Part shown: piece by piece, positions 16,797-25,028 of the stretch
How positions within the stretch are numbered: the first letter of the stretch is position 1
Layout of the letters: each line of letters starts with the position of its first letter
Assembly (NCBI GenBank): GCA_002419385.1
Contig: DIFZ01000053.1
Coordinates: 1 to 25,895, forward strand
Length of the DNA stretch: 25,895 nucleotides
Origin: Geobacter sp. UBA5735
GTDB lineage: Bacteria; Desulfobacterota; Desulfuromonadia; Geobacterales; Geobacteraceae
Reading direction: 5' to 3'
Program-made: the position numbers and the translations under genes
The notes under the pieces: model-generated
Seen by the model: the letters and a program-made list of their open reading frames with translations, nothing else
The model's database searches: none
Told to the model about the DNA's origin: nothing

Positions 16797-16831
16797 AAAG
16801 GCCATATCCCCATCAGAGGATATGGCCTTTT
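16797..16831 (+). terminator. Intrinsic terminator of the repeat-protein gene
   Basis: AAAGGCCATATCC (16797-16809) pairs with GGATATGGCCTTT (16818-16830), 13 perfect base pairs with an eight-base loop, ending in TTTT. It lies ~60 bases after the stop codon. Confidence 0.85.
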
Positions 16832-16839
16832 CCGTATGC

Positions 16840-17308
16840 ATATACCCATAGACCCCCATCTCATGGATTCGAGGGTAACGGTTTATCCAAATTTCTCCGC
16901 CCTGACCTCTTCAAAAACGTCTTCATTTCCTCATTTCTTTCACATTCCGCACACATTTGCCTGCGCTTTTTCCGGCAATTTCCCGATGGGCTCCTGAGAC
17001 AACCGGGAAACACCCGGATCAAAGGACATCGAAGAAATTCGAAAGCGCATTTCCGGAACAATTCCTATCAATTCCCGGGACATACATGATACTTCATAGT
17101 CCCCAGATCATCAAACGGAACAGCGAGCAAACCTTCGAACCGGATATTCCTTTTTGCTTCGAAAGAATATGCATTGAATTTTACCCCAAAATATTTTAAT
17201 TGACACTCCCTAACTTTTCATGCTACATCCCTTAACATGTTTTTATTTAAGTTTTCCAATTTTAGCATTCTATCTCCACTCGAACAGCCTTAATACAAGG
17301 AGGCCTCA
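16840..17308. other. AT-rich gap before the Eag-Rhs operon
   Basis: About 470 bases without a convincing gene. A minus-strand frame (16861-17061) encodes a Cys/Arg-rich 66-residue string and a plus-strand frame (16957-17199) an 80-residue string. Neither has a clear ribosome site or recognisable motif. Base composition falls to strongly AT-rich from ~17160 on. The region may hold decayed DNA at the edge of the Rhs island and the operon's promoter. Confidence 0.4.
17200..17228 (+). promoter_or_regulatory. Possible promoter of the Eag-Rhs operon
   Basis: A perfect TTGACA (17200-17205) in AT-rich DNA. At 17-18 bases spacing the -10 is poor (CTACAT or TACATC). It would give a ~70-base AT-rich leader before the chaperone gene. 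Confidence 0.3.
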
Positions 17309-17758
17309 ATGATATACCGGATGCAGGAGGGATGCCTTTACCTTGAAGGCGAATGGCTGGACCAGACAGTTAACATTCTTACCGCGCAGCATCTTGCCGT
17401 CCGTGGCGCAAACATTACCATAACCCGGGAGCCGCGCCTGAAAGGAATAGAGCTTGCCGCCTACATGAGCCAGCAGAAACAGGCCCTGGCAAGGGAGCTC
17501 GAAGACTTTATCCTGCTTTCGGAAAATTCGTGCACTGTGGACGGGCAATCCGCCCTGGTCCTGGAATTCACCTGGAAGCAGCAGGATTCGCCGTTGCGTC
17601 AAATGGCGCTGACAGTCCCGGCCGGTAACGACATGTTGAACATAACCGCCACGATGCCCGGCCCGGGTGACGAATCGTGCCGCAATGCGCTGCTCTCAGT
17701 CATGATGAGTTTCACATTCCATCACTCCCCGGGTACTGAAGAAGGCTCTGAGCAATGA
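17309..17758 (+). CDS. Eag-type (DUF1795/DcrB) Rhs-effector chaperone
   Basis: A 149-residue soluble protein without signal peptide or membrane helix. It has the DUF1795 pattern: a short N-terminal strand region (EGCLYLEGEWLDQTVNILTA), ITITREPRLKGIELAAYMSQ, a helix QKQALARELEDFILL, and late strands SALVLEFTWKQ and MALTVPAGNDMLNITATMPG. Proteins of this family encoded directly before PAAR-Rhs genes are Eag chaperones (EagT6/EagR), which shield the hydrophobic N-terminal helices of prePAAR effectors and help load them onto the type VI secretion spike. AAGGAGG lies five bases before the ATG. The stop overlaps the Rhs start as ATGA, so the two are translationally coupled. Assignment rests on family recognition plus context. 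Confidence 0.85.
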   Translation: MIYRMQEGCLYLEGEWLDQTVNILTAQHLAVRGANITITREPRLKGIELAAYMSQQKQALARELEDFILLSENSCTVDGQSALVLEFTWKQQDSPLRQMALTVPAGNDMLNITATMPGPGDESCRNALLSVMMSFTFHHSPGTEEGSEQ

Positions 17759-20700
17759 GCGGTTCAATCGACATCACTGGTGCCCCCGCCAACAACAAGG
17801 CGGTCACTGTTCACGCAATAGAAACCGGCGGCCATTGGACAAGCACGGCTGTCAGCGGTGGCCTTATTGCCAAGGGTGCGTACACCGCCTTCGGCTCGGG
17901 TGGTTCGTATGCCGCAGCATGCTACTGTGCCCCCTTTGCCAGCCTGGTCATGGGAGCCCTGGCCGGGGGGTTCATATCCGAAAAGCTGGGATGCGACGAA
18001 AAAATGGTCAACTGGCTCGGGGGGCTGCAGCTGGCCGTTCCGGGACCCAACCCGGCAGTGCGCGGTGACAAGATCGCACACAGCCACGCCTTTGCAGGCG
18101 CGGTCGGCGGCCTGATCGCAGGCGCCGTGATCGGTGCGGTAGTCGGACTCGGTGTTGCCGCCATAATCGCGTCCGGCGGCCTGGCGACTCCCCTTGTCAT
18201 CGGCGCTGCCGCGGGTCTTTCCGCCGGTCTCTCCGGCGGTTTCATCCACTCCATGATATCCGGCGCAGGCGCAAAAATGGCCAGGATCTGCGGGGAAATC
18301 ATCACTGGCTCCGACGACACCTTTTTCAAGGGCCGACCCGCGGCACGGGTCGGCGACCTGGTCCGCTGCTGCAAGCACCCCGGCCCTGTCTATATCGTCG
18401 AGGGAAGCGAAACTATTTTCATCAACGGTCTGCCAATGGCCCGCATCGGCCACAAGACCTCCTGCGGCGCGGTCATCCAGCAGGGCTGCAGGGACATCTT
18501 CGCCGACAACACCACCGCACTTTACGGCGAAATGAACGAAGAACGCTCCATCTGGGAGCAGCTGGCCATCTCCGGAACGGAATTGTCCCTGTCCCTGAGC
18601 GGTGTCCGTTTCAGGAACTCACGCCTGTTCAGAAAGGCCTGTGGAGACCCGATCGACCCGGCGAGCGGAGAATACGTCGAGTCGCGCACTGATCTGGAAT
18701 ACACCGGGACCCTTCCCTTCAGCCTCACCAGGGTCTATGCCGGCAAAGAGAACGTCAACGGGCTGACAGGACGAAAATGGTTCTGCAACTGGTCGCAGCG
18801 CCTCGCCTATCACCGGGAAGAACCGGAGGCCACCCTGGAAGCGGCGGACGGAGAGATCCTGTTGTTCTCCCTGGGACAGGGTCCCGAGTTAAACTCCCGG
18901 CACCTAAAAGCCCCCCACTACCATCTCACCGGTTCCAGGGAAAGCGCCCGCCTGTTCGACAGCCGCACCAGCCAGACCCTCATCTTCGCCACATCAGATG
19001 ACAACCCTCACATCGGCCGCCTGACCGCCATCGAAGACGGCAACGGCAACCGTGTCATTTTCCTCTACCGGGAAGACGGGCATCTGTCGCGCATTATCCA
19101 CTCGGATGGCGTCATCTTCTTCGTCACGACCACTGCCGATGGCTCTATCGAGGAAGTGTCGAAAGAAGGTGACAGCGCGCCGCTGGTGCGCTACCGCTAC
19201 GATGAAAATGGAGCATTAACCGACTCCCGGAGCCTGTTCGGTGGCGAGTTCCACTACTCTTACACCCGCGAGGGTTGGCTCCGCCACTGGCACGACAGCG
19301 GCATCACCTCCGTCGATCTGGAATACGACGGCGAAGGCCACGTGGTCGCCACCCGCACTCCGGACGGTATGTATAACGACCGTTTCATCTACCACCGGGA
19401 CGAATTGAAGACCGAATACCTCGATGCCACCGGCGCCGTCACCACCCTGTGGTTCGACGGAAACGAGCTGGTGCTCCGCGAGCGGGACCCGCTGGGCAAC
19501 ATGACCGTCCATGAATACGACGAACTGGAGCGCAGGATCGCCACAACCGATGCCCTGGGGCGGACAACGCGCTTCGACTACGACGCATTCGGCCTCCTGC
19601 TTTCCGCAACCGACCACACCGGGAGGGTCACGGGCTACCGTTACGACAGCAAGGGACTCCTCACCCAGATAGAACATCCCGACGGCAGGAAATCCGCCTG
19701 GGAATTCGACCAGCGGAACAATCTCGTCTCCACCACCGAACCGGACGGGAGCACATACCGTTACAGCTACGACGATCGCGGCAATCCTGTCGCCGAAACC
19801 GGCCCGGACGGTGCCGTCACCCAATGGGAATACGAGCGAGGCATCCGCCTTGCGGCGCACATCGACCCCCGGGGCAATCGCACCACAATGGAAGAGGACA
19901 CGTGGGGGCGGCTCCGTTCAGTTACCGATGCCGCGGGCAACACCACCCGTTACGAATACAACCATTCCCCCGAAAACCCGCGCTCCGACTTGAGCCACAT
20001 CGTCCATGCCGACGGCGGGGAGGAACACTTCGCCTATGACCAGGAAGGGCTCCCCGCGACCCATGTCACCCAGGAAGGCCAGGAAACAAGATACAGCCAC
20101 GGTGCATTTGATCTTCTACGCAGCATTACCGATGCCAGGGGATACACCACGAAACTCGACTACGACGACGCTGCGCGTCTGCGGAGAATCACCAATGCCG
20201 CCGGGCAGACCTGGACCTTGCGCTATGACCCTGCCGGCCGTCTGGCCAGTGAAACCGACTGGGCCGGAAGGCAGATCGCCTATATCCGCGATGCCATCGG
20301 TCGGGTAATCACCAAGCGGCTGCCCGACGGGGTAGAACAGCACATAACCTGGGACGAACGGGACCGTGTCACCACTGTTCAGACTTCCCGCAACCGTATC
20401 GATTACGAATACGACCCAACCGACCGGCTCATACGGGCGACTACCTATGATCTGACGTTCGGTACCGATGTCGAGCCCGAAACCGAGGTCCTTCTCGGCT
20501 ATGATGAGCTTGGGCGACTGGCCAGGGAAGTGCAGAACCGCATCGCCATCGAGTACCGCTACGACGCTGCTGGGCGCTGCATCAGCCGCGCAAGCCCCAG
20601 CGGGCAGACCGACTTCTCCTTCGATCCCCTGGGGCTCTTGTCGGAGTGCCGGAGCAACGGCCATGGGCTGTCATTCCAACGAAACGCCCTCGGGCTGGAA

Positions 20701-22170
20701 ACGGAACGGCGCACCCCGGATGGAAACAGCTTTGCCTTGATGCAGGGATACGACCCGTGCGGCAGATTGAAAAGCCAGTTCGCCGGCCGCCGCAGGGAAG
20801 CGCCGCTGGCGGGACGCCTGCCGGAGCACCTGTCACCGGCCCTGGAACTTGGCGAACAGGTTTCCCGTTGTTACCGCTGGGACAAATCAGGCCGGGCAAT
20901 CGCCGTGCAAGACAGCGTGCGCGGGCTCAAGGGTTTCAGCTACGACCAGCGTGACCAGGTGACCGCCGTTCGGCGGCCGGTCGGCCTGAAAGGGAAGGAA
21001 TCCGTCGAAGGATACGAGTACGACTCCCTGATGAATCTGGCCCGAAGCAACGGCAACAGCCACGAATACCAGGACGGCGTGGTTGTGAAAGCGGGAACCA
21101 GCCGCTACACCCATGACACCAGGGGCCGGACCAGGAGCAGGACGGAACTGCGCAACGGCTTCCGTCCCAGGACCTGGCACTACTTCTGGGACGACTTCGA
21201 CCGGCTTACGGACGTTCACACACCCGATGACGCCGTCTGGCGCTATACGTACGACGCCTTTGGCAGGCGGGTCAGGAAGGAATGCGTGCAGCCCGCCAAA
21301 ACGGGCAGAAAATGCAGAGTTACCTATCTCTGGCAGGGCGCGACCCTTGCCGAGGAATGGAAGACGTTTGCCGACGCTCCTGAAGCGGTTCATGCCAGCC
21401 GCTGGCACTTCGAACCGGGGACATTCAACCCCATCGCAATAGAGACGCTCACCCTGGGCAAAGGAACAGAAAAGGCGGGAGATGCCTGCTTCTATCCCAT
21501 CGTCACCGACCATTTGGGTACACCGAAGGAGATCTTCGACGAAAGCGGCGAATGTATCTGGCAGGCAGAGCACTTGCTTTGGGGCAGGATTTCCGCAACA
21601 AGACACAAGACGCGGAAAGAGAGCCATCTGCCGGTTGTGGATTGCAACCTGAGATTCCAGAATCAGTGGGAGGATGAGGAAAGCGGGCTTTACTACAACC
21701 TTCACCGGTTTTATGATCCTGAGACGGGGCAATATCTTTCCCTCGACCCCATCGGGCTTGAGGGAGGACTGAGGACACATGGTTATGTGCACGACCCCAT
21801 GCAGTGGGTCGATCCATTGGGGTTGTGCAAGGATCTATCAATTGGAGCAAGAAATGCTCCGATAGAATTAACAAAACAAGGAGAACGCTTTGTACGCGTA
21901 GGACACAAGCCAGAAAACTTAAGGTTTACTTTTGACAGGCCAGGAGGTACCCAAAAGGGCACATACGCTTTTCCTGAAGAAACATTTAACAAAATAGGAA
22001 AGAATCCTGTAAAGCTAAAAGATTTGGGTGATCTTCCTGGTTCCGCGCCATATTATTATCGTATACTAAAGCCACCGCCAGGCACACCAATTCAAAGAGG
22101 AACTGTACCAGGAGGTGAATTCGGTGGTCGTGGAGGTGTTCCAGAGGTATTATTCCCGGAGGGTTTCTAA
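17755..22170 (+). CDS. prePAAR-PAAR-Rhs polymorphic toxin, probable T6SS effector
   Basis: A 1471-residue polymorphic toxin. The N-terminus (~40-78 and ~112-170) holds Gly/Ala-rich membrane helices. Between them Ala101, Asp105 and His109 match the AxxxDxxxH prePAAR motif that completes the PAAR fold. The PAAR domain spans ~190-260 (AARVGDLVRCCKHPGPVY, INGLPMARIGHKTSCG) and would cap a VgrG spike. Residues ~295-1290 are Rhs/YD repeats (many Y-x-Y-D-x2-G units), the cocoon that encloses the toxin. The conserved Rhs end follows (GLYYNLHRFYDPETGQYLS, then DPLGL at 1353-1357), the usual auto-cleavage boundary. The last ~112 residues are a variable tip with AT-rich codons unlike the core. The tip contains FVRVG, GTYAF and GGVPEVLFP, reminiscent of ADP-ribosyltransferase-like or TNT-like toxin tips, but the family is uncertain. 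No VgrG or other T6SS gene is in the window. Confidence 0.93.
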   Translation: MSGSIDITGAPANNKAVTVHAIETGGHWTSTAVSGGLIAKGAYTAFGSGGSYAAACYCAPFASLVMGALAGGFISEKLGCDEKMVNWLGGLQLAVPGPNPAVRGDKIAHSHAFAGAVGGLIAGAVIGAVVGLGVAAIIASGGLATPLVIGAAAGLSAGLSGGFIHSMISGAGAKMARICGEIITGSDDTFFKGRPAARVGDLVRCCKHPGPVYIVEGSETIFINGLPMARIGHKTSCGAVIQQGCRDIFADNTTALYGEMNEERSIWEQLAISGTELSLSLSGVRFRNSRLFRKACGDPIDPASGEYVESRTDLEYTGTLPFSLTRVYAGKENVNGLTGRKWFCNWSQRLAYHREEPEATLEAADGEILLFSLGQGPELNSRHLKAPHYHLTGSRESARLFDSRTSQTLIFATSDDNPHIGRLTAIEDGNGNRVIFLYREDGHLSRIIHSDGVIFFVTTTADGSIEEVSKEGDSAPLVRYRYDENGALTDSRSLFGGEFHYSYTREGWLRHWHDSGITSVDLEYDGEGHVVATRTPDGMYNDRFIYHRDELKTEYLDATGAVTTLWFDGNELVLRERDPLGNMTVHEYDELERRIATTDALGRTTRFDYDAFGLLLSATDHTGRVTGYRYDSKGLLTQIEHPDGRKSAWEFDQRNNLVSTTEPDGSTYRYSYDDRGNPVAETGPDGAVTQWEYERGIRLAAHIDPRGNRTTMEEDTWGRLRSVTDAAGNTTRYEYNHSPENPRSDLSHIVHADGGEEHFAYDQEGLPATHVTQEGQETRYSHGAFDLLRSITDARGYTTKLDYDDAARLRRITNAAGQTWTLRYDPAGRLASETDWAGRQIAYIRDAIGRVITKRLPDGVEQHITWDERDRVTTVQTSRNRIDYEYDPTDRLIRATTYDLTFGTDVEPETEVLLGYDELGRLAREVQNRIAIEYRYDAAGRCISRASPSGQTDFSFDPLGLLSECRSNGHGLSFQRNALGLETERRTPDGNSFALMQGYDPCGRLKSQFAGRRREAPLAGRLPEHLSPALELGEQVSRCYRWDKSGRAIAVQDSVRGLKGFSYDQRDQVTAVRRPVGLKGKESVEGYEYDSLMNLARSNGNSHEYQDGVVVKAGTSRYTHDTRGRTRSRTELRNGFRPRTWHYFWDDFDRLTDVHTPDDAVWRYTYDAFGRRVRKECVQPAKTGRKCRVTYLWQGATLAEEWKTFADAPEAVHASRWHFEPGTFNPIAIETLTLGKGTEKAGDACFYPIVTDHLGTPKEIFDESGECIWQAEHLLWGRISATRHKTRKESHLPVVDCNLRFQNQWEDEESGLYYNLHRFYDPETGQYLSLDPIGLEGGLRTHGYVHDPMQWVDPLGLCKDLSIGARNAPIELTKQGERFVRVGHKPENLRFTFDRPGGTQKGTYAFPEETFNKIGKNPVKLKDLGDLPGSAPYYYRILKPPPGTPIQRGTVPGGEFGGRGGVPEVLFPEGF

Positions 22171-22171
22171 G

Positions 22172-22384
22172 ATGTCAAATAAGTTATCACAAGCATTAAA
22201 AGATAAGGTATTGGAAATGCCTGAATATAGACAAGGAGTAAACAAGGTTAAGGTTCTTTTAAAGGATGGTAAAGCTTACAATAATGTTTTTGTTGCTTGG
22301 GGCTGCGAGATTATTAAAATTGATTCCAGCTTTGTTATCCCTTTTGATGCTGATGACATCGTTGATATTGAAAATGATATTTAG
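22172..22384 (+). CDS. Putative immunity protein for the Rhs tip
   Basis: A 70-residue acidic protein of unknown family (MSNKLSQALKDKVLEMPEY, KVKVLLKDGKAYNNVFVAWG, then FDADDIVDIENDI). It starts one base after the Rhs stop codon, with GGAGGG eight bases before its ATG inside the end of the toxin gene. It shares the toxin tip's AT-rich composition. No signal peptide or membrane helix is visible, so it would act in the cytoplasm. Position, size and composition are those of a cognate immunity gene; function is inferred from context only. An upstream in-frame ATG at 22115 lies inside the toxin gene and is less likely. Confidence 0.75.
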   Translation: MSNKLSQALKDKVLEMPEYRQGVNKVKVLLKDGKAYNNVFVAWGCEIIKIDSSFVIPFDADDIVDIENDI

Positions 22385-22455
22385 TCTTCCCTGAAATAGT
22401 CCGGAAGAAAAAGGGAACCTCCAGCGGAACCCCCTGGGTCAATCAGAGTCAATCA

Positions 22456-22512
22456 GGGACGCTGCTTGCTATCTTTCTGATAGAGTTTTAGTAATTTAGC
22501 AAGCAACGTTCC
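22456..22512. repeat. Imperfect inverted repeat downstream of the Rhs locus
   Basis: Arms GGGACGCTGCTTGCTA (22456-22471) and TAGCAAGCAACGTTCC (22497-22512) are inverted copies with 14 of 16 matches and a 25-base loop. Just before the left arm GTCAATCAG occurs twice in tandem. It sits between the rightward toxin/immunity genes and the leftward ATPase gene. It could fold as a transcript end, but no T-run follows. It also resembles the palindromic REP-like ends linked to IS200/Y1-type transposases; no transposase is present. Confidence 0.6.
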
Positions 22513-22590
22513 TGTCTCACCACAGATTTTGTTAGGCTTATGATTTATGGGAATGCAAAAATACAAGCCCTGGATCAATATTTCGTAAAC

Positions 22591-23733
22591 TTACATTGTC
22601 ATTGCTTCTTCCAAATTCACCATGGGAATAACCTCGACCTGCTCAGCCAGGCGGTAACGCCTGTTCCCGGGATACAACACCTTGAGCCTGTCGAGCTCCA
22701 GGTCCTCCAGGGCGTTCCGCATGGACGGGGTGAGCTTCGGCGCATCCATCCTCTTGACCTCAACGCCGAAACGGTGGCCATCACTGATCAGAAGAAGATC
22801 CAGTTCCGCCCCTCCGTGAGTTCCCCAGAAATAGACCTCGTCCGGCGCCGACAGCTTGATGATTTCCTCGATGACATATCCCTCCCATGAAGCGCCGCTC
22901 TTCGGGTGGCGTAGAAGGTCGTCCATGGTACGGATACCGAGCAGCTGGTGGAGGAGCCCGCTGTCGCGGAAGTAGATCTTGGGAGATTTGATCTGCCGCT
23001 TTTTCAGGTTGGCATGCCAGGGCTGAAGCTGCCGTACCATGAACACACCCTCCAGGAGGTCGAGATAGCGGCGGGTTGTTGATTCGTTCACCCCGAGGGA
23101 ACGGGCGGGCTCGGCGGCATTCCAGATCTGACCGTGGTAGTGGGCCAACATGGTCCAGAATCTGAGGAGCGTAGGTGCGGGAGTAGTGATGCCGAACTGC
23201 GGCATGTCCCGCTCCAGGAACGTCTGGATGAAATTCCTGCGCCAGGCCAGACTGTCTGAATCAGCGTCCCCCAGGAAAGAAAGGGGGAACCCGCCACGCA
23301 GCCAGTGCCGATCGCATGCCGCCGTCCCCACTTCACCGAGGCTGAATCCACCGATGGTAACGGTTTCCAGCCTGCCGGCGAGTGATTCGGACGATTGCCG
23401 CAAAAGAGACGGTGATGCGCTCCCCAGGATCAGGAACCGCGCCGGAAGCGGGTCCCGGTCAGCCAGCACGCGCAATACCGGAAACAGCTCTGGCCGCCGT
23501 TGCACTTCATCGATCACCACGAGCCCGTTCAGCGTTCCGAGTGCCGTCATCGGCTCGTCGAGCCGGGCAAGACTCAGCGGATCTTCCAGGTCGAAATAAT
23601 TGAGAGAATCCGGGTTGACGAACTGGCGCGCCAGGGTTGTTTTCCCGCACTGACGAGGCCCTAGAAGCGCCACGATGCGGCTTCGGTCGAGAGCCGTGCG
23701 GATAGCGGAGATAAGGGTGGGTCTCTGGATCAT
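22591..23733 (-). CDS. AAA+ ATPase with C-terminal DUF4143 domain
   Basis: A 380-residue protein. The N-terminal AAA_14-type ATPase has Walker A LLGPRQCGKTT (residues 23-33), Walker B LVVIDEVQ (71-78) and sensor FLILGSAS (100-107). The middle has a winged-helix-like segment (SLGVNESTTRRYLDLLEGVF, MVRQLQPW). The C-terminal DUF4143 domain has GGAELDLLL and FGVEVKR, the D...ExK pattern of the PD-(D/E)xK nuclease fold. The family is widespread and poorly characterised. The ATG at 23733 is chosen because it follows directly on a promoter embedded in a palindrome; an in-frame ATG at 23742 with AAGG four bases upstream is the alternative. It has higher GC than rsgA and the helicase fragment upstream, hinting at a separate origin. 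Confidence 0.85.
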   Translation of the reverse strand: MIQRPTLISAIRTALDRSRIVALLGPRQCGKTTLARQFVNPDSLNYFDLEDPLSLARLDEPMTALGTLNGLVVIDEVQRRPELFPVLRVLADRDPLPARFLILGSASPSLLRQSSESLAGRLETVTIGGFSLGEVGTAACDRHWLRGGFPLSFLGDADSDSLAWRRNFIQTFLERDMPQFGITTPAPTLLRFWTMLAHYHGQIWNAAEPARSLGVNESTTRRYLDLLEGVFMVRQLQPWHANLKKRQIKSPKIYFRDSGLLHQLLGIRTMDDLLRHPKSGASWEGYVIEEIIKLSAPDEVYFWGTHGGAELDLLLISDGHRFGVEVKRMDAPKLTPSMRNALEDLELDRLKVLYPGNRRYRLAEQVEVIPMVNLEEAMTM

Positions 23734-23740
23734 GCACAAC

Positions 23741-23768
23741 ATATTACCTTGAAATTCCCGCATGTCAA
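23741..23768 (-). promoter_or_regulatory. Promoter of the DUF4143 ATPase, inside a palindrome
   Basis: On the minus strand TTGACA (23768-23763) lies exactly in the loop of the palindrome. TAATAT (23746-23741) overlaps the end of the left arm, with a 16-base spacer. Transcription would start near 23734, essentially at the ATG at 23733, predicting a leaderless or nearly leaderless mRNA. Confidence 0.5.
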
Positions 23769-23787
23769 GCGGGATTTTCAAGGTAAT
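23743..23787. repeat. Near-perfect 19-bp inverted repeat at ATPase promoter
   Basis: Arms ATTACCTTGAAATTCCCGC (23743-23761) and GCGGGATTTTCAAGGTAAT (23769-23787) match at 18 of 19 positions around a seven-base loop. The element covers the whole core promoter of the DUF4143 ATPase and ends one base before the ATG at 23742. It also lies 41 bases downstream of the rsgA stop, so an rsgA read-through transcript would fold it into a hairpin that hides the AAGG ribosome site. Confidence 0.85.
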
Positions 23788-23827
23788 AAGCGATCTATCC
23801 TGGGGAATTACCCCCTTCACTTCCTTA

Positions 23828-24910
23828 TTATTTACGGTTGATTCCCAGGTCTTTTTTGACAGACTTAAGGTAACGACCAAATGCCTTATCTTTGTTTCGC
23901 TTTTCAAGATACGACAGGTCATGAAACTCCGATTCAGTCCTTAATTTGATAAAGCTCTGATAGCGGGCCCGATGGAGGCTTCCTTCCTCAACTGCGCGCA
24001 AAACAGCACAACCTTTTTCCTTCAAGTGAGAGCAATCTCGATATTTGCATTTCGATGCTAACTTGTAGATATCAGCAAAGCTGTCGCCCATCCCTTCCTC
24101 AGCTCCCATAATGCCGAACTCACGCATTCCAGGGTTATCAATCAGCATTGCGCCATTACTCAATAGTATGAGTTCGCGCCGCACCGTCGTATGTCGTCCT
24201 TCTCCAGTACCACTCACCAGTTTGGTCTCAAGTATTTGACGGCCGATCAGCTGGTTTATTAAAGTGCTTTTGCCAACCCCTGATGAACCTAAAAGACTGT
24301 AGGTTTTCCCGGATTGTAATATGTCGCGCACATTGTTGACCCCTTCTCCGGTGATATTGCTAAGCGAGATTACCTCCGTAGTTATTCCGGCATTTCTAAT
24401 TTCGTCAATTAATTCTTGGAGCGCTTCGGGACTGACCAGGTCGGTTTTTGTGAGCAAAATGACAGGGTCTACGTGCCCGTTTCTCACCATAACCAGGTAA
24501 CGCTCAAGCCTGTTAACATTGAAGTCGAACTGACAGGACTGGACAATTAACGCCACGTCAATATTCGACGCGATCATCTGGTATTCAATGGTATCTCCTG
24601 CAGCCTTGCGCCGAAGAAACGACTTTCTCGGAACGACGTCATGAATTATTCCAAAATCGTCAGAGCCGCTGTATTGAACGGATACCCAGTCTCCAACACA
24701 AGGAAAATCACTCGGTCGCTCAGTTGTATAGAGAAAACGTCCGGCAAGCTTTGCGCGATATTCACCAGATTCATTTATCACAAGAAGTTTTTCACGATCC
24801 ACTGCAACAACACGTGCAAGACGGTTTCCCGCCAAGATTATTTCCTGTGCCTTTGCATCAAACCATTCATCCCATCCAAATTGATTCAATTGTTCAGAAA
24901 CAGATATCAT
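23828..24910 (-). CDS. rsgA: Ribosome small-subunit GTPase RsgA
   Basis: A 360-residue circularly permuted GTPase that checks late 30S ribosome assembly. An N-terminal OB-fold region (to ~115) is followed by the GTPase motifs in permuted order: G4 LLTKTDLV (Thr154-Asp157), G1 P-loop GSSGVGKST (208-216) and G3 DNPG (258-261). A C-terminal zinc knuckle follows, with Cys288, Cys293, His295 and Cys301 (CKYRDCSHLKEKGC). The ATG at 24910 is preferred because GAGG lies eight bases upstream; the frame extends further but the extra residues look non-native. The gene is lower in GC than the left two thirds of the window and may be an accessory or second copy. Confidence 0.93.
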   Translation of the reverse strand: MISVSEQLNQFGWDEWFDAKAQEIILAGNRLARVVAVDREKLLVINESGEYRAKLAGRFLYTTERPSDFPCVGDWVSVQYSGSDDFGIIHDVVPRKSFLRRKAAGDTIEYQMIASNIDVALIVQSCQFDFNVNRLERYLVMVRNGHVDPVILLTKTDLVSPEALQELIDEIRNAGITTEVISLSNITGEGVNNVRDILQSGKTYSLLGSSGVGKSTLINQLIGRQILETKLVSGTGEGRHTTVRRELILLSNGAMLIDNPGMREFGIMGAEEGMGDSFADIYKLASKCKYRDCSHLKEKGCAVLRAVEEGSLHRARYQSFIKLRTESEFHDLSYLEKRNKDKAFGRYLKSVKKDLGINRK

Positions 24911-25028
24911 TTGAGATTCCTCAATATCCAAATATTTATCTTCTCTTTTTTGCGGCGAACGGCTTGATGGTCTGCGGCCTGTCCGCAGCACCCGAGTGTT
25001 GGAACATGCAATCCCACATGACGTTCTT

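Noticed and set aside
16861..17061. Cys-containing 66-codon minus-strand frame (MCAECERNEEMKTFLKR)
   Set aside because: Two Cys pairs suggested a zinc knuckle, but spacing matches no family I know and there is no credible start region.
24972..24988. Hairpin CTGCGG-CCTGT-CCGCAG upstream of rsgA
   Set aside because: Only six base pairs and no T-run, so it is not supported as a terminator for the helicase fragment.
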